DNA of 64,000 nucleotides from Chiayiivirga sp. (GCA_022647565.1 JALCLA010000003.1:558001-622000), one strand, 5' to 3'. Positions 47,969 to 57,775 are shown, counted from the first letter of the stretch. Numbers and translations: made by a program. The notes: generated from the letters alone by a model not told the origin.

Positions 47969-49399
47969 ATGCTGAAGGACACATACCCCTACTACCTCGC
48001 CGGCAAGGCGGTCTACGCCAATACCGATCTCGAGGTCACGGACAAGTACACGGGCAAGGTCGCAACCCGCGTGGCAATGGCCGATGCGAAGGCCATCGAC
48101 GCCGGGATCGCGGCGGCCGTGGCATCGCAGCAAGCGATGGCGGCGTTCCCGCCCTACAAGCGCCAGGCGGTGCTCAACCATTGCGTGGCGCGCTTCACCG
48201 AGCGCTTCGAGGAGATCGCACAGGCGTTGTGCGCGGAGGCCGGCAAGCCGATCAAGGATGCGCGTGGTGAAGTTTCGCGCCTGATCGACACCTTCCGCGT
48301 CGCGGCCGAGGAATCGGTACGGATCGGCGGCGAGGTGATGAACCTGGAAATCTCGGCGCGCGCGAAAGGTTACCGCGGCATGTGGAAACGCGTGCCGATC
48401 GGCCCCTGCTCGCTGATCTCGCCGTTCAATTTCCCCTTGAACCTAGCCGCGCACAAGATTGCGCCAGCCATCGCAGCAGGTTGCACCTGGGTGATGAAAC
48501 CCGCGTCGCGCACTCCGATCGGCGCGCTGATCATGGGTGAGGTGCTGGCCGAAACCGACTTGCCGCCCGGCGTGTTCTCGATCCTGCCCGCGCACCGCGA
48601 CGGTGCCGACCTGTTCACCGAGGACGACCGGCTCAAGCTGCTCAGCTTCACCGGCTCGCCGCAGGTCGGCTGGGAACTGAAAGCCAAGGCCGGGCGCAAG
48701 AAAGTGGTGCTGGAACTGGGTGGCAATGCGGCCTGCCTGGTCGATGCCGACCAGAAGGATCGCCTTGACCACGTGGTCGAACGCCTGGTGTTCGGCGCGT
48801 TCTACCAGTCCGGGCAGAGCTGCATCAGCGTGCAGCGCATCCTCATCCATGCCGACATCTACGACACCGTGCGCGACAAGCTCGTGGCTGCGGTAAAGGC
48901 CCTGAAGATGGGCGATCCCAGGCTCGAGGACACCTTCATCGGCCCGATGATTTCCGAAGGCGAGGCCAAGCGCCTGGACGGCTGGGTCCGGAACGCGGTG
49001 AAGGCCGGCGCCACCCTGCTCTGCGGCGGCCAGCGTGAAGGCGCGATGCTGCAGGCCACGCTGCTGGAGAACGTACCGCAAACCACCGAGATCAATTGCG
49101 AGGAAGCCTTCGGCCCGGTCGCTGCGCTTTACCGCTTCGATGATTTCGACGCCGCGCTCGAACAGATCAACGCCAGCAAGTTCGGGCTTCAGGCTGGCCT
49201 GTTCACCACCAACATCAACAAGGCCATGCGCGCATGGGATCACCTCGACGTGGGCGGCGTGGTGATCAACGACGTACCGAGCTGGCGCGTCGACAACATG
49301 CCCTACGGCGGGGTGAAGGACTCGGGCCTCGGGCGCGAAGGCGTGCGCTACGCAATCGAGGACATGACCGAGATCCGGCTGCTGGTGATCCGCGATTGA
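47969..49399 (+). CDS. NAD(P)-dependent aldehyde dehydrogenase
   Basis: 476-aa ALDH-superfamily enzyme. Catalytic Cys in YQSGQSCISVQRI (about residue 281), general base Glu in VVLELGGNAAC (about residue 249), oxyanion Asn in ISPFNFPLN, and cofactor loop FTGSPQVGW. The short N-terminus and LGREGVRYAIEDMTE ending resemble the phosphonoacetaldehyde/succinate-semialdehyde-like groups, but the substrate is not certain. ATG follows GAGGATATCGCC. Same operon as the ThDP enzyme, 25 bp apart; together they may convert an aldehyde produced or used by it. Confidence 0.87.
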   Translation: MLKDTYPYYLAGKAVYANTDLEVTDKYTGKVATRVAMADAKAIDAGIAAAVASQQAMAAFPPYKRQAVLNHCVARFTERFEEIAQALCAEAGKPIKDARGEVSRLIDTFRVAAEESVRIGGEVMNLEISARAKGYRGMWKRVPIGPCSLISPFNFPLNLAAHKIAPAIAAGCTWVMKPASRTPIGALIMGEVLAETDLPPGVFSILPAHRDGADLFTEDDRLKLLSFTGSPQVGWELKAKAGRKKVVLELGGNAACLVDADQKDRLDHVVERLVFGAFYQSGQSCISVQRILIHADIYDTVRDKLVAAVKALKMGDPRLEDTFIGPMISEGEAKRLDGWVRNAVKAGATLLCGGQREGAMLQATLLENVPQTTEINCEEAFGPVAALYRFDDFDAALEQINASKFGLQAGLFTTNINKAMRAWDHLDVGGVVINDVPSWRVDNMPYGGVKDSGLGREGVRYAIEDMTEIRLLVIRD

Positions 49400-49472
49400 G
49401 CACCCTGCGCGGGCGCTAACCCCGAACTGCCGCACCCTGCGTTGACAGCGACTCCCCAACCCGGAGGTCGCC

Positions 49473-51320
49473 ATGAAACGCCCCTTGTGTGTCGCCATTG
49501 CCCTTGCCCTCACCCTCGCCGCCGGTTGTTCGACCCGCGAGTCGCGTCAGGCATCCTCAGTCAAGCCGCCGTCCGAGACCGAAACTGTCGAAGTCAAGGA
49601 GCAACTCGCCGCTGTCGCAGATGCGGCGCAGCTCAAGGATGACCGTGCGGCGACGGGCAATGCGAGCGTGCGCGCCGAGGCACCCATGCGCCTCGAGCGC
49701 GAGCGCGACGAGGGCCGTGTCGACGCAGCGCCGGCGTCGAAGCAGGTTGCAGCCAGCGCTGCGCTTGTCGCCCAGGAGGCAGTTGCCGTCACCCACATGA
49801 GCCTCCCGCCGGCAGCGCCGCCAGCACCACCCGCGCCCGGCATCGTCGCCACGCCCGCGACGCCCCCACCCTATTCCGAACCGTCCAATCGCGAGAATTA
49901 CGCAGCGATCGCGTCCAATCCGATCCAGCGGGTAGCGGAGAACCCGGTGTCCACCTTCTCGATCGACGTGGACAGCGGCAGCTACGCCAACGTGCGACGC
50001 ATGCTGGTGGCCGGTTCGCTGCCGCCCTCGGACGCGGTGCGCGCCGAGGAGATGATCAACTACTTCGACTACGGCTACGCACCGCCCGCGAATGCGGCGA
50101 CGCCCTTCTCCGTCACCACCGAGCTCGCTCCGGCTCCGTGGAATCCGAATCGGCAACTGCTGATGGTCGGGATCAAGGGTTACGAAGTGCCGGCAGAGCG
50201 CATTCCCGCGGCCAACCTCGTGTTCCTGATCGACACGTCCGGGTCGATGCAGTCACCGGACAAGATCGAGCTGCTCAAGCAGGCTTTCGCCCAGATGGTG
50301 AACACGCTGCGCCCGCAGGATCGTGTTTCGATCGTCACCTACGCCGGTTCCGCCGGCTTGGTGTTGCCCGCAACGCCGGGCAGCGACAAGGCCACGATCC
50401 TCGGCGCGCTGGAGCAGCTCTACGCCGGCGGTTCCACCAATGGCGGCGCCGGGATCGAGCTGGCCTACGCCACCGCCCAACAGAACTACATCGACGGCGG
50501 CGTCAACCGCGTCATCCTCGCCACCGATGGGGACTTCAACGTCGGCACCGTCGACATCGATGCACTCAAGACCCTGGTTGAGGCCAAGCGCGAAAGCGGC
50601 GTGGCGCTGACCACGCTGGGCTTCGGTACCGGCAACTACAACGATGAACTCTCGGAGCAACTGGCCGACATCGGCAACGGCAACCACGCCTACATCGACA
50701 CTCTGGCCGAAGGTCGCAAGGTGCTGGTCGAGGAGCTCTCGTCCACCATGCTCACCATCGCCAAGGACGTGAAAATCCAGATGGAGTTCAACCCGTCAGT
50801 GGTGGCCGAGTATCGCCTGATCGGCTACGAGAACCGCGCCCTGCGACGCGAGGACTTCAACAACGACAAGGTCGACGCAGGCGAGATCGGCGCCGGCCAC
50901 GATGTCACCGCGTTGTACGAACTGGCGCTGGTCGGTTCGGGCGGGGAAAGCGTCGATCCGCTGCGTTACGGCAGCGACTCCGGGAGCAGGCAAGCCGCAA
51001 GCGGCGAGGTCGGCTTCCTGCGCCTGCGCTACAAGGCGCCGAACGGCAACACCAGCCGCCTGATCGAGCAGCCGATCGCCACCGCATCGATGCGCAAGCA
51101 GGCGAGTGAACGCCTGCAGTTCGCGGCCTCGGTCGCGGCCTTCGCCGATTCGCTCGATGGCAGCAGGCACCTCGGCACCTGGACCCTGGATGATGTCGCC
51201 AGGCTTGCGCAGGGCGCGCGTGGCAAGGACGCGGACGGCTATCGCGGCGAGTTCGTGGCCCTGGTGGAGCAGGCACGCGCGCTCAAGGCCGGCATCGCGC
51301 CGGTTGCGATCGCGCACTGA
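49473..51320 (+). CDS. vWA-domain lipoprotein (YfbK-like, with DUF3520)
   Basis: 615-aa predicted lipoprotein: signal peptide with lipobox LAAGC (Cys about residue 19), a low-complexity Ala/Glu/Pro linker to about residue 135, the vWA-N domain (NPVSTFSIDVDSGSYANVRR), a vWA domain with MIDAS DTSGS in VFLIDTSGSMQSPDK and ATDGDFNVG, and a C-terminal DUF3520. vWA proteins bind partners through a metal ion; the partner is unknown. ATG follows CGGAGG. 75 bp upstream of an ECF sigma gene and its probable anti-sigma gene. Confidence 0.87.
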   Translation: MKRPLCVAIALALTLAAGCSTRESRQASSVKPPSETETVEVKEQLAAVADAAQLKDDRAATGNASVRAEAPMRLERERDEGRVDAAPASKQVAASAALVAQEAVAVTHMSLPPAAPPAPPAPGIVATPATPPPYSEPSNRENYAAIASNPIQRVAENPVSTFSIDVDSGSYANVRRMLVAGSLPPSDAVRAEEMINYFDYGYAPPANAATPFSVTTELAPAPWNPNRQLLMVGIKGYEVPAERIPAANLVFLIDTSGSMQSPDKIELLKQAFAQMVNTLRPQDRVSIVTYAGSAGLVLPATPGSDKATILGALEQLYAGGSTNGGAGIELAYATAQQNYIDGGVNRVILATDGDFNVGTVDIDALKTLVEAKRESGVALTTLGFGTGNYNDELSEQLADIGNGNHAYIDTLAEGRKVLVEELSSTMLTIAKDVKIQMEFNPSVVAEYRLIGYENRALRREDFNNDKVDAGEIGAGHDVTALYELALVGSGGESVDPLRYGSDSGSRQAASGEVGFLRLRYKAPNGNTSRLIEQPIATASMRKQASERLQFAASVAAFADSLDGSRHLGTWTLDDVARLAQGARGKDADGYRGEFVALVEQARALKAGIAPVAIAH

Positions 51321-51395
51321 CCATCTGGTTCGAACCTGGAGGCGTCGATCCGTTCCGACTACACGCCGCGCAGCGTATGGCTTACGCTGCGCGGC

Positions 51396-51956
51396 ATGAC
51401 GGGGGAACGGACCGACGAGGATCTGATGCTGGCCTATGCCGACGGCGATGCGCGCGCATTCGAGGCGCTCTACCAGCGTCATCGGGGGCCGTTGTACCGC
51501 TTCGTGCTGCGCGGCCTGAGCCAGCGCGCACTCGCGGACGAATGCTTCCAGGACGTATGGAGCCGGGTGATCGTGGCGCGCGAACGCTATCGCCCCGAGG
51601 CGAAGTTCAGCACTTGGCTGTACCAGATCGCGCACAACCTCATCATCGACCAGTACCGTCGCGCGCGACCGGAAGTCTCGGCCAGCAACGATGACGATGA
51701 TGACGCCGCGGTACGCGACTTCGCCGATGACGATGCGAAGGAGCCGGAGCACCAGCTCTCTGAGTTCGAGGAGCGCCGCCGCCTGCAACTCGCGCTCGAT
51801 GAACTGCCCGAGGACCAGCGCCTCGCAATCCAGCTTCGACTGGAACAGGAACTGCCGCTGGAAGAGATCGCGCGCATCACCGGGGTGGGACGCGAAACCG
51901 TGAAGTCACGCCTGCGCTACGCGCTCGACAAGTTGAAATCGAGGTTGCGGCCATGA
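51396..51956 (+). CDS. ECF-family RNA polymerase sigma factor
   Basis: 186 aa. Sigma2 region: DLMLAYADGDARAFEALYQRH and FQDVWSRVIVARERY to FSTWLYQIAHNLIIDQYRR; an acidic linker with DDDDD; Sigma4 region: ALDELPEDQRLAIQLRLE, LEEIARITGVGRETVKSRLRYALDKLK with the helix-turn-helix, given as pieces of residues 130-183. Recruits RNA polymerase to a dedicated regulon, likely including this operon. Start ATG 51396 and 4-bp overlap with the next gene. Confidence 0.92.
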   Translation: MTGERTDEDLMLAYADGDARAFEALYQRHRGPLYRFVLRGLSQRALADECFQDVWSRVIVARERYRPEAKFSTWLYQIAHNLIIDQYRRARPEVSASNDDDDDAAVRDFADDDAKEPEHQLSEFEERRRLQLALDELPEDQRLAIQLRLEQELPLEEIARITGVGRETVKSRLRYALDKLKSRLRP

Positions 51957-52918
51957 GCGCTCGCCCGCCCTTCGAGCCACTGCCTCCCGATCCTCTGGAC
52001 AGGGAAGAAGCCGCGCTGGCAAACGCGTATCGCAAGTTGCCCGCAACCGAACCCTCGCCGCAACTCGATGCGCGCATCCTGGCGCAAGCACGTGCGGCGG
52101 CGACACCGAAGCGACGCCAGCGCCGGCCATGGTTCCTCGGCGCTGGATTTGGTGCTGCCGCTGCGGCCGTGATGGCGGCGGGCGTGGCCTGGCAGTTGGG
52201 CTGGATCGGCGGCATTCCGGGCGCCGTGATGGCGCCGGGCACGTCGCAGCGTAGCGACGCGCGCATGCAGGCTCCGAAGGACGACGAAGCCACGAAGGAA
52301 GAACGCATCGACATCGAGTTTGTGCGGGAGGAACGCGAGCTCACGCCGGCCCGGCCCACTGCAGACGCCGCGGCGGCCTCCGCGGTGGCACCGCCACCGG
52401 CCGTGCCCGAATCACCGCCGCCACAGAAAGTCGCCGCGCCGCCTGCTCCGCCTGCACCTGCGCCTGCACCTGCACCTGCATCTGCGCCCGCGATCGCAGC
52501 CGAAGCGCCGATGCCGACCGAAGTTGCCGCCGATTCGCAACGTGGTGCCGCGCCCCGCGGCTTGAGCACGCCCGCACCCGAGCCGTTCCCGGCACAACCC
52601 CGGAGTTCCGCCGACCAGCCCGAAGCCGAAGCGCCCCTGGGTGCGGCCGCGAACGCGGCGTCGGCCGCAGGCCAGCGTGCGAGGGAACAGGATGGCGCCG
52701 GCCTGGGGCTGGAACAGGGCCGCCTTGCGAAGCAACGCGCCGTGTTTCCACCCTGGACCGAAGACGAACGTCTGGCCCCGGCCCAATGGCTGGAGCGCAT
52801 CCGCGACCGGGTCGATGCCGGTGATCGCCAAAGCGCCGAGTTCAGCCTGCGTCGCTTTGTGCAAGTGCATCCACAGCACGCGGTTCCACGCGAACTGCGA
52901 CGGCTGCTGGTGGAATGA
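51953..52918 (+). CDS. Putative anti-sigma factor, single-pass membrane protein
   Basis: 321 aa. A cytoplasmic N-terminus (residues 1-58) with an Arg-rich stop-transfer KRRQRR, one helix (LGAGFGAAAAAVMAAGVAWQLG), and a periplasmic part with a long Ala-Pro linker (PAPAPAPASAPA and more) and a C-terminal helical domain ending ELRRLLVE. No family motif is certain; the anti-sigma role is inferred from the 4-bp overlap with the ECF sigma gene and the topology. It could instead be a structural or sensor partner of the vWA lipoprotein. Confidence 0.7.
   Translation: MSARPPFEPLPPDPLDREEAALANAYRKLPATEPSPQLDARILAQARAAATPKRRQRRPWFLGAGFGAAAAAVMAAGVAWQLGWIGGIPGAVMAPGTSQRSDARMQAPKDDEATKEERIDIEFVREERELTPARPTADAAAASAVAPPPAVPESPPPQKVAAPPAPPAPAPAPAPASAPAIAAEAPMPTEVAADSQRGAAPRGLSTPAPEPFPAQPRSSADQPEAEAPLGAAANAASAAGQRAREQDGAGLGLEQGRLAKQRAVFPPWTEDERLAPAQWLERIRDRVDAGDRQSAEFSLRRFVQVHPQHAVPRELRRLLVE
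52443..52494. repeat. Six-bp repeat region coding for Pro-Ala linker
   Basis: Degenerate CCTGCA/CCTGCG hexamers repeated about eight times, encoding alternating Pro and Ala in the putative anti-sigma factor. Probably an extended spacer across the periplasm. Confidence 0.7.
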
Positions 52919-53505
52919 GCACCACGCTGGCGGCCACGACGCGCTTCGAACTCGAGGTCAAGAAAAGTCGATTCCTCGCGGTCGCCGCTCCCGCGGCTTC
53001 GCCAGAACTCGCCCTCGCCTTCCTCGCGTCGATCGTCGATCACTCCGCCACGCATCACTGCTGGGCCTATCGCATTGGCCAGCTCTACCGCTTCAATGAC
53101 GATGGCGAGCCCGGCGGTACCGCGGGCAAACCGATCCTGGCTGCGATCGATGGCCAGGGCCTGGACCAGGTGATGGTGGCGGTGCTGCGCTGGTACGGCG
53201 GCATCAAGCTCGGTGCTGGCGGGCTGGTGCGCGCCTATGGCGGAGCCGCGGCCGAGTGCCTGCGCCGAGCCGAACGGCGCGAACTGATTGCCATGGTCGA
53301 GGCAGAATTGCGCTGCGATTTTTCCCATGCGGGAACTGCGCACGCGCTGCTCGCGCAGTTCGGCGCGACCAAGCTCGCGGAGCGCTTCGATGCACAGGGA
53401 CTGCACTTGTCCCTGCGGCTGCCCGCCCCCATGACCGACGCACTGGCCGCCGCCTTGCGCGATGCCACCCGCGGTCGCGCTTCGCTGCATCGCCCGACCG
53501 CCTGA
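52915..53505 (+). CDS. yigZ: YigZ/IMPACT family protein
   Basis: 196-aa protein of the UPF0029/IMPACT family. N-terminal domain: EVKKSRFLAVAAP, HHCWAYRIG, FNDDGEPGGTAGKPIL and VVRWYGG-type LRWYGGIKLGAGGLVRAYGG, all highly conserved; the second is the DUF1949 domain. Bacterial function is uncertain; the eukaryotic relative controls Gcn2 and translation. Start ATG overlaps the stop of the putative anti-sigma gene by 4 bp. Confidence 0.93.
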   Translation: MSTTLAATTRFELEVKKSRFLAVAAPAASPELALAFLASIVDHSATHHCWAYRIGQLYRFNDDGEPGGTAGKPILAAIDGQGLDQVMVAVLRWYGGIKLGAGGLVRAYGGAAAECLRRAERRELIAMVEAELRCDFSHAGTAHALLAQFGATKLAERFDAQGLHLSLRLPAPMTDALAAALRDATRGRASLHRPTA

Positions 53506-53522
53506 CCTGCCCGAGCGATACG

Positions 53523-55310
53523 ATGACCGACGCTGCACCGGATACTTCGTCCACGACGCCGCCTGCCGCGAAACGCACCCTCGCGACCTTGCGCGAGCTG
53601 CTGCCCTACCTGCGCCCCTATCGGGCCCTGATCGTGGCCTGGCTCTGCTTCCTGGCCTTGTCCTCAAGTGCGACCCTGAGCCTGCCGGTGGCGGTGCGCC
53701 TGATGATCGATCGCGGTTTCGGGGCCGGTGATCCATCGGGCATCGACCGCTGGTTCCTCGGGCTGTTGGGAGTCGCAGGCGTGCTGGCCGTGGCCACGGC
53801 CGGACGCTTCTATTTCATCTCGGTGCTGGGCGAGCGCGCCATCGCGGACCTGCGCGACCGCCTGTTCCGGCATCTGCTCACGCTCGACATGGCCTTCTTC
53901 GAGCGCACCCGCGCCGGCGAACTGGTCAGCCGCCTCTCCGCCGACACCGAACTGCTGCGCAGCGTGATGGGCTCCACGGTGTCGGTTGCCCTGCGCAGCA
54001 CCGTCACCTTCCTCGGCAGCGCCGCGATGCTGGCGATCACCAGCCCGCGTCTGGCGGGCTTCGCGGCAGTGGGCATTCCGCTCACCATCCTGCCGATCAT
54101 GCTGTACGGTCGCTACTCGCAGAAGCTGTCGCGCGAGAGCCAGGATCGCGTCGCCGATGCCAATGCGCGCGCCAGCGAAACCCTCGGCGCGATGCACACG
54201 GTGCAGAGCTACGCGCGCGAGGCGCACGAGGCGGGGCGCTTCGGCGCGGCCTTGCGCACCGCCATCACCAGCGCCCGGCGCCGCATCCGCACCCAGGCGG
54301 CACTCACCGCCAGCGTCATCCTGTTGATGTTCGGCGCCGTCACCACGGTGCTGTGGATCGGCGCGCGCGACGTGATCGCGGGCACGCTGACCGCCGGCAC
54401 GCTGAGCCAGTTCGTGCTGTATGCAGTGCTGGGGGCGGGTTCGGTCGCGGCGCTGGCCGAGGTCTGGGCCGAACTGCAGCGCGCCGCGGGCGGCATGGGG
54501 CGCATCTCCGAATTGCTGCACGAATCCGCGAGAATCTCGGCGCCGGCGCAACCCAAGGCCTTGCCGCTGCGGGCGCAGGGCGAACTGCGCTTCGACCGGG
54601 TGAGTTTCCGGTATCCCTCGCGCCCGGACGTGGCCGCACTGGATGATTTCAGCCTGCACCTTCGCCCCGGCGAAACCGTGGCCCTGGTCGGGCCGTCGGG
54701 TGCCGGCAAGAGCACCGTGTTGCAACTGCTGCTGCGCTTCCACGACCCGGACTCGGGCCGCATCACCCTGGACGGCGTCGATCTGCGCGAACTCGATCCG
54801 CAGGCCCTGCGTGCGCAGCTGGCACTGGTGCCGCAGGACCCGGTGCTATTCGGTGCCGATGCGGCCGAAAACATCCGCTATGGCCGTCTCGACGCCACCC
54901 CGGCCGAGGTTGAAGCTGCGGCACGCAGCGCCGAGGCGCACGAGTTCCTGGCGGCGTTGCCCGAGGGCTATGCCAGCTACCTCGGTGAGCGTGGCGTGCG
55001 TCTGTCCGGTGGCCAGCAGCAGCGCCTGGCCATCGCACGTGCCGTGCTCAAGGACGCCCCGGTGCTGTTGCTGGACGAGGCCACCAGCGCCCTCGATGCA
55101 CAGAGCGAGCACGCCATCCAGCACGCACTCGAGCGGCTGATGCAAGGTCGCACCACCCTGGTCATTGCGCATCGCCTCGCCACGGTCCGGCGCGCTGACC
55201 GCATCGTGGTGCTGGATCGCGGTCGGATCGTGGCCGAAGGTCGGCACGAACAACTGGTGGCACAACAAGGCCTGTACGCCGAGCTGGCGCGACTTCAATT
55301 CCATGCCTGA
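53523..55310 (+). CDS. ABC exporter, fused membrane and ATPase domains (MsbA-like)
   Basis: 595-aa half-transporter that would work as a homodimer. Residues about 25-330: six membrane helices with RAGELVSRLSADTELLRSVMG loop; from about 360 an ATPase with VGPSGAGKST (Walker A), VPQDPVLF (Q loop), LSGGQQQRLAIARA (signature), LLLDEATSALD (Walker B) and VIAHRLATVRRAD (switch His). The family (bacterial ABCB type) exports lipids or drugs; there is no lpxK beside it, so it may not be the essential MsbA. ATG 53523, 17 bp after yigZ. Confidence 0.92.
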   Translation: MTDAAPDTSSTTPPAAKRTLATLRELLPYLRPYRALIVAWLCFLALSSSATLSLPVAVRLMIDRGFGAGDPSGIDRWFLGLLGVAGVLAVATAGRFYFISVLGERAIADLRDRLFRHLLTLDMAFFERTRAGELVSRLSADTELLRSVMGSTVSVALRSTVTFLGSAAMLAITSPRLAGFAAVGIPLTILPIMLYGRYSQKLSRESQDRVADANARASETLGAMHTVQSYAREAHEAGRFGAALRTAITSARRRIRTQAALTASVILLMFGAVTTVLWIGARDVIAGTLTAGTLSQFVLYAVLGAGSVAALAEVWAELQRAAGGMGRISELLHESARISAPAQPKALPLRAQGELRFDRVSFRYPSRPDVAALDDFSLHLRPGETVALVGPSGAGKSTVLQLLLRFHDPDSGRITLDGVDLRELDPQALRAQLALVPQDPVLFGADAAENIRYGRLDATPAEVEAAARSAEAHEFLAALPEGYASYLGERGVRLSGGQQQRLAIARAVLKDAPVLLLDEATSALDAQSEHAIQHALERLMQGRTTLVIAHRLATVRRADRIVVLDRGRIVAEGRHEQLVAQQGLYAELARLQFHA

Positions 55311-55435
55311 TGCCACGCCGCCGACCCGGTGAACGCGGCCGTCGGTCGCCCGCGGTGACCCAAGTCTCAAACAGGATTGTGCCGGTCGCGTAACATTGCG
55401 ACGCAATCCGTCCATCCGCGCTCCGTAACGTCGCC

Positions 55436-57775
55436 ATGGCAGAATCCAAGCCACGCATGAATACGACCGGCCACGGCCAACCCAGCCACAGCGGCAGTGA
55501 TGCACCCAAGAGCACGCTGCCACTGCTGTTGCAGCGGGTGCGCGATGCCTCGATTCAGGCGGCCGAGGGCCTGCTCAAGGCGGCGCTGGATGCAGCCGAC
55601 GACAGCCTGTTCGGGTTCTCGGAAAAGGCCGACAACGCGGCCGAAAGCGCCCGTTACATGGACGCGATGCGCGAAATGCGGGTCAAGCGCCCTTCCCTCG
55701 AGCAGGCCTTCCGCGAACGCCTGGAAAGGGACTTCGTCGCCTTCGTGCGCCAGACCCCCACGACTGCGGTGGTCGAGAAGGCACCGATCACGTTTGCGGC
55801 CGACAGCCTGTCGCTGGTCGAGGACCAGGCCCTGGAGGAAGACCTCGCCATCGCCGGCATGGTGTCCAAAGCCAACCTGCGCCACAACAGCGCCCTGTTT
55901 GCGCTGACCCAACGCCTCGGTGCGGCGCTGGGCCGCAGCAGCATCGAGACCGACGCCTGCCCGCTCGCGCCGGCCTCCGTCGGACACGCGCTGCGTGACG
56001 TCGCCGCCCGGATCGAGGCCGACATCGGCACCAAGCTGGTCGTGCTCAAGCTGTTCGACCGGCACGTCGCCACCGACCTCGACCAGGTTTACGACGTGGC
56101 CAACAAGCTGCTGGCCGAGGCAGGCGTGCTTCCCAATGTCCGCTACACGCGTCCGCCGCGCTTGCCGGGCAGCAGCGCACCGGTGGCGCGTGCGACCGTG
56201 GCGGGGGGCGATCCAGCCGCAACCGACCCGAACCGCGACGCCGCGCCAGGCACCGAGATCGGTGACGCGGGCGCGAACGGCGAAGCCGATGCCGGCACCA
56301 ACGAGGTGATTGCGGCCTTCGCTTCGCTGCTCGCAACTCGACGCGAACAGATCACGGGCGCGGCACGCCCGGTCGTCGCCGGCCCGCGCGTCAGCAACTC
56401 CGAACTGATCGCCGCGCTGTCGCGCATGCAGCTGAGCCAGCCCAGCCTGTCGGCCGCTGCTACCGATGCCATCGCCCTGGTCGAACGGGTGGAGCAGGTC
56501 AAGCAGGACTTGCTCGGGCAACTGCGCGCCACCGGCATCGACAATCCCGACCAGCGGGTGGCGGAGGCCGACGAGGATGCCATCGATCTGGTCAGCATGC
56601 TGTTCCAGTTCGTGGTGCAGGATCGCAACCTTCCCGCCGAGATCCAGGCTGCGCTGTCGCGCCTGCAGATTCCCTACGTGCGCGTCGCGATCAAGGACAA
56701 GCGCCTGTTCGCCCAGAGCCAGCACCCGGCCCGGCGGCTGCTCGACACGCTGGCGACGGCCTGCATCGGCTGGTCCAAGGATGCCGACCGCGATGCCCGC
56801 TTCCTCGATCGGCTGAACCAGCTGGTCGAGCGCGTGATGAAGGAATACACCGACGACGTCGGCCTTTTCGACGAGTTGCGCGCCGAATTCGACGAGTTCG
56901 TGGAGCAGCAGCAACGCCACAGCAGCACCGCCGAGCAACGCGCCGCGGAAGCGATCAAGGGGCGCGAAAAACTGTCGTTCGCGCGTCGCACCGTGACCCA
57001 GTTGGTGAACGAGCGACTTGCACGTCACCAGCTGCCGCCGCTCGCCCGGGAAGTCGTGGTGAACCCGTGGTCGAACTATCTGGTCCTGATGCACCTGCGC
57101 CATGGCCCCGAGTCCAGCGAGTGGAAGAGCGCGGTCAGCTTCGTGGACGCGGCGGCGTGGTGCAGCCAGCCCAAGCGCAACGAGGCCGAGTACGCCAAGC
57201 TCAATGCGGTGGTCCCGCAGATGCAGGCCTTCCTGCGGCGCGGCCTGGGCGTGGTGGGTTTCGGCGAGCAGGAAAGCCAACGCCTGGCGCACGGATTCGG
57301 CGCGGTCCTGCTCTCGATGCACCAGCGGGAAGTGACACTGGAGCATGCCGATACCATCGCCGCCGCCGAGCAGTCCCTCAACAACGCGCCACCCGCACCA
57401 GCCGCCGCACCCGAAGCCGAACCTGAGACCGCTGACTCGGCCCTGCCCGAGGACGATGAGATCGTGCAGCGCGTGCGCAACCTGAAAGTCGGCACCTGGG
57501 TCGAGTTCAGCACCGAAAGCGGCACGCCGGAACGCGCCAAGGTGTCCTGGATCAGTCCGCTCAGTGCGCGCCTGCTGTTCGTGAACCGGAAGGGCCTTAA
57601 AGTGGCCGAGTTCAGTGTGTTCGCGCTGGCTGGCGAACTGCGCGCCGGTACCGCCCAGATCCTCGAAGTGGCACCGATCTTCGAACGCGCGCTCAGTTCG
57701 ATCATGAATCGGCTCAAGTACGAACACCTGCTCGCCGGCGGCGGCAAGAGCGATTCGGCGCAGCAAAGCGCCTGA
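55436..57775 (+). CDS. DUF1631 family protein, PilZ-like C-terminus
   Basis: 779 aa, mostly helical cytoplasmic protein with the DUF1631 arrangement: an N-terminal part with LFGFSEKADNAAES and LEQAFRERLERDFVAF, an acidic low-complexity linker (residues about 255-285) and a long middle part with FLDRLNQLVERVMKEY and MHLRHGPESSEWKSAVSF. The last 110 residues (GTWVEFSTESG, AKVSWISP, LLFVNRKGLKVAEFSV) look like a degenerate PilZ domain, which hints at c-di-GMP sensing. The role is unknown. ATG 55436 follows a gap of 125 bp after the ABC exporter with nothing evident in it. Confidence 0.85.
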   Translation: MAESKPRMNTTGHGQPSHSGSDAPKSTLPLLLQRVRDASIQAAEGLLKAALDAADDSLFGFSEKADNAAESARYMDAMREMRVKRPSLEQAFRERLERDFVAFVRQTPTTAVVEKAPITFAADSLSLVEDQALEEDLAIAGMVSKANLRHNSALFALTQRLGAALGRSSIETDACPLAPASVGHALRDVAARIEADIGTKLVVLKLFDRHVATDLDQVYDVANKLLAEAGVLPNVRYTRPPRLPGSSAPVARATVAGGDPAATDPNRDAAPGTEIGDAGANGEADAGTNEVIAAFASLLATRREQITGAARPVVAGPRVSNSELIAALSRMQLSQPSLSAAATDAIALVERVEQVKQDLLGQLRATGIDNPDQRVAEADEDAIDLVSMLFQFVVQDRNLPAEIQAALSRLQIPYVRVAIKDKRLFAQSQHPARRLLDTLATACIGWSKDADRDARFLDRLNQLVERVMKEYTDDVGLFDELRAEFDEFVEQQQRHSSTAEQRAAEAIKGREKLSFARRTVTQLVNERLARHQLPPLAREVVVNPWSNYLVLMHLRHGPESSEWKSAVSFVDAAAWCSQPKRNEAEYAKLNAVVPQMQAFLRRGLGVVGFGEQESQRLAHGFGAVLLSMHQREVTLEHADTIAAAEQSLNNAPPAPAAAPEAEPETADSALPEDDEIVQRVRNLKVGTWVEFSTESGTPERAKVSWISPLSARLLFVNRKGLKVAEFSVFALAGELRAGTAQILEVAPIFERALSSIMNRLKYEHLLAGGGKSDSAQQSA

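Noticed and set aside
55367..57766. A 799-codon open frame on the minus strand opposite the DUF1631 gene
   Set aside because: It mirrors the plus-strand gene in a high-GC genome. Composition is that of an antisense shadow, with no recognisable domain, and the plus strand has a coherent family match.
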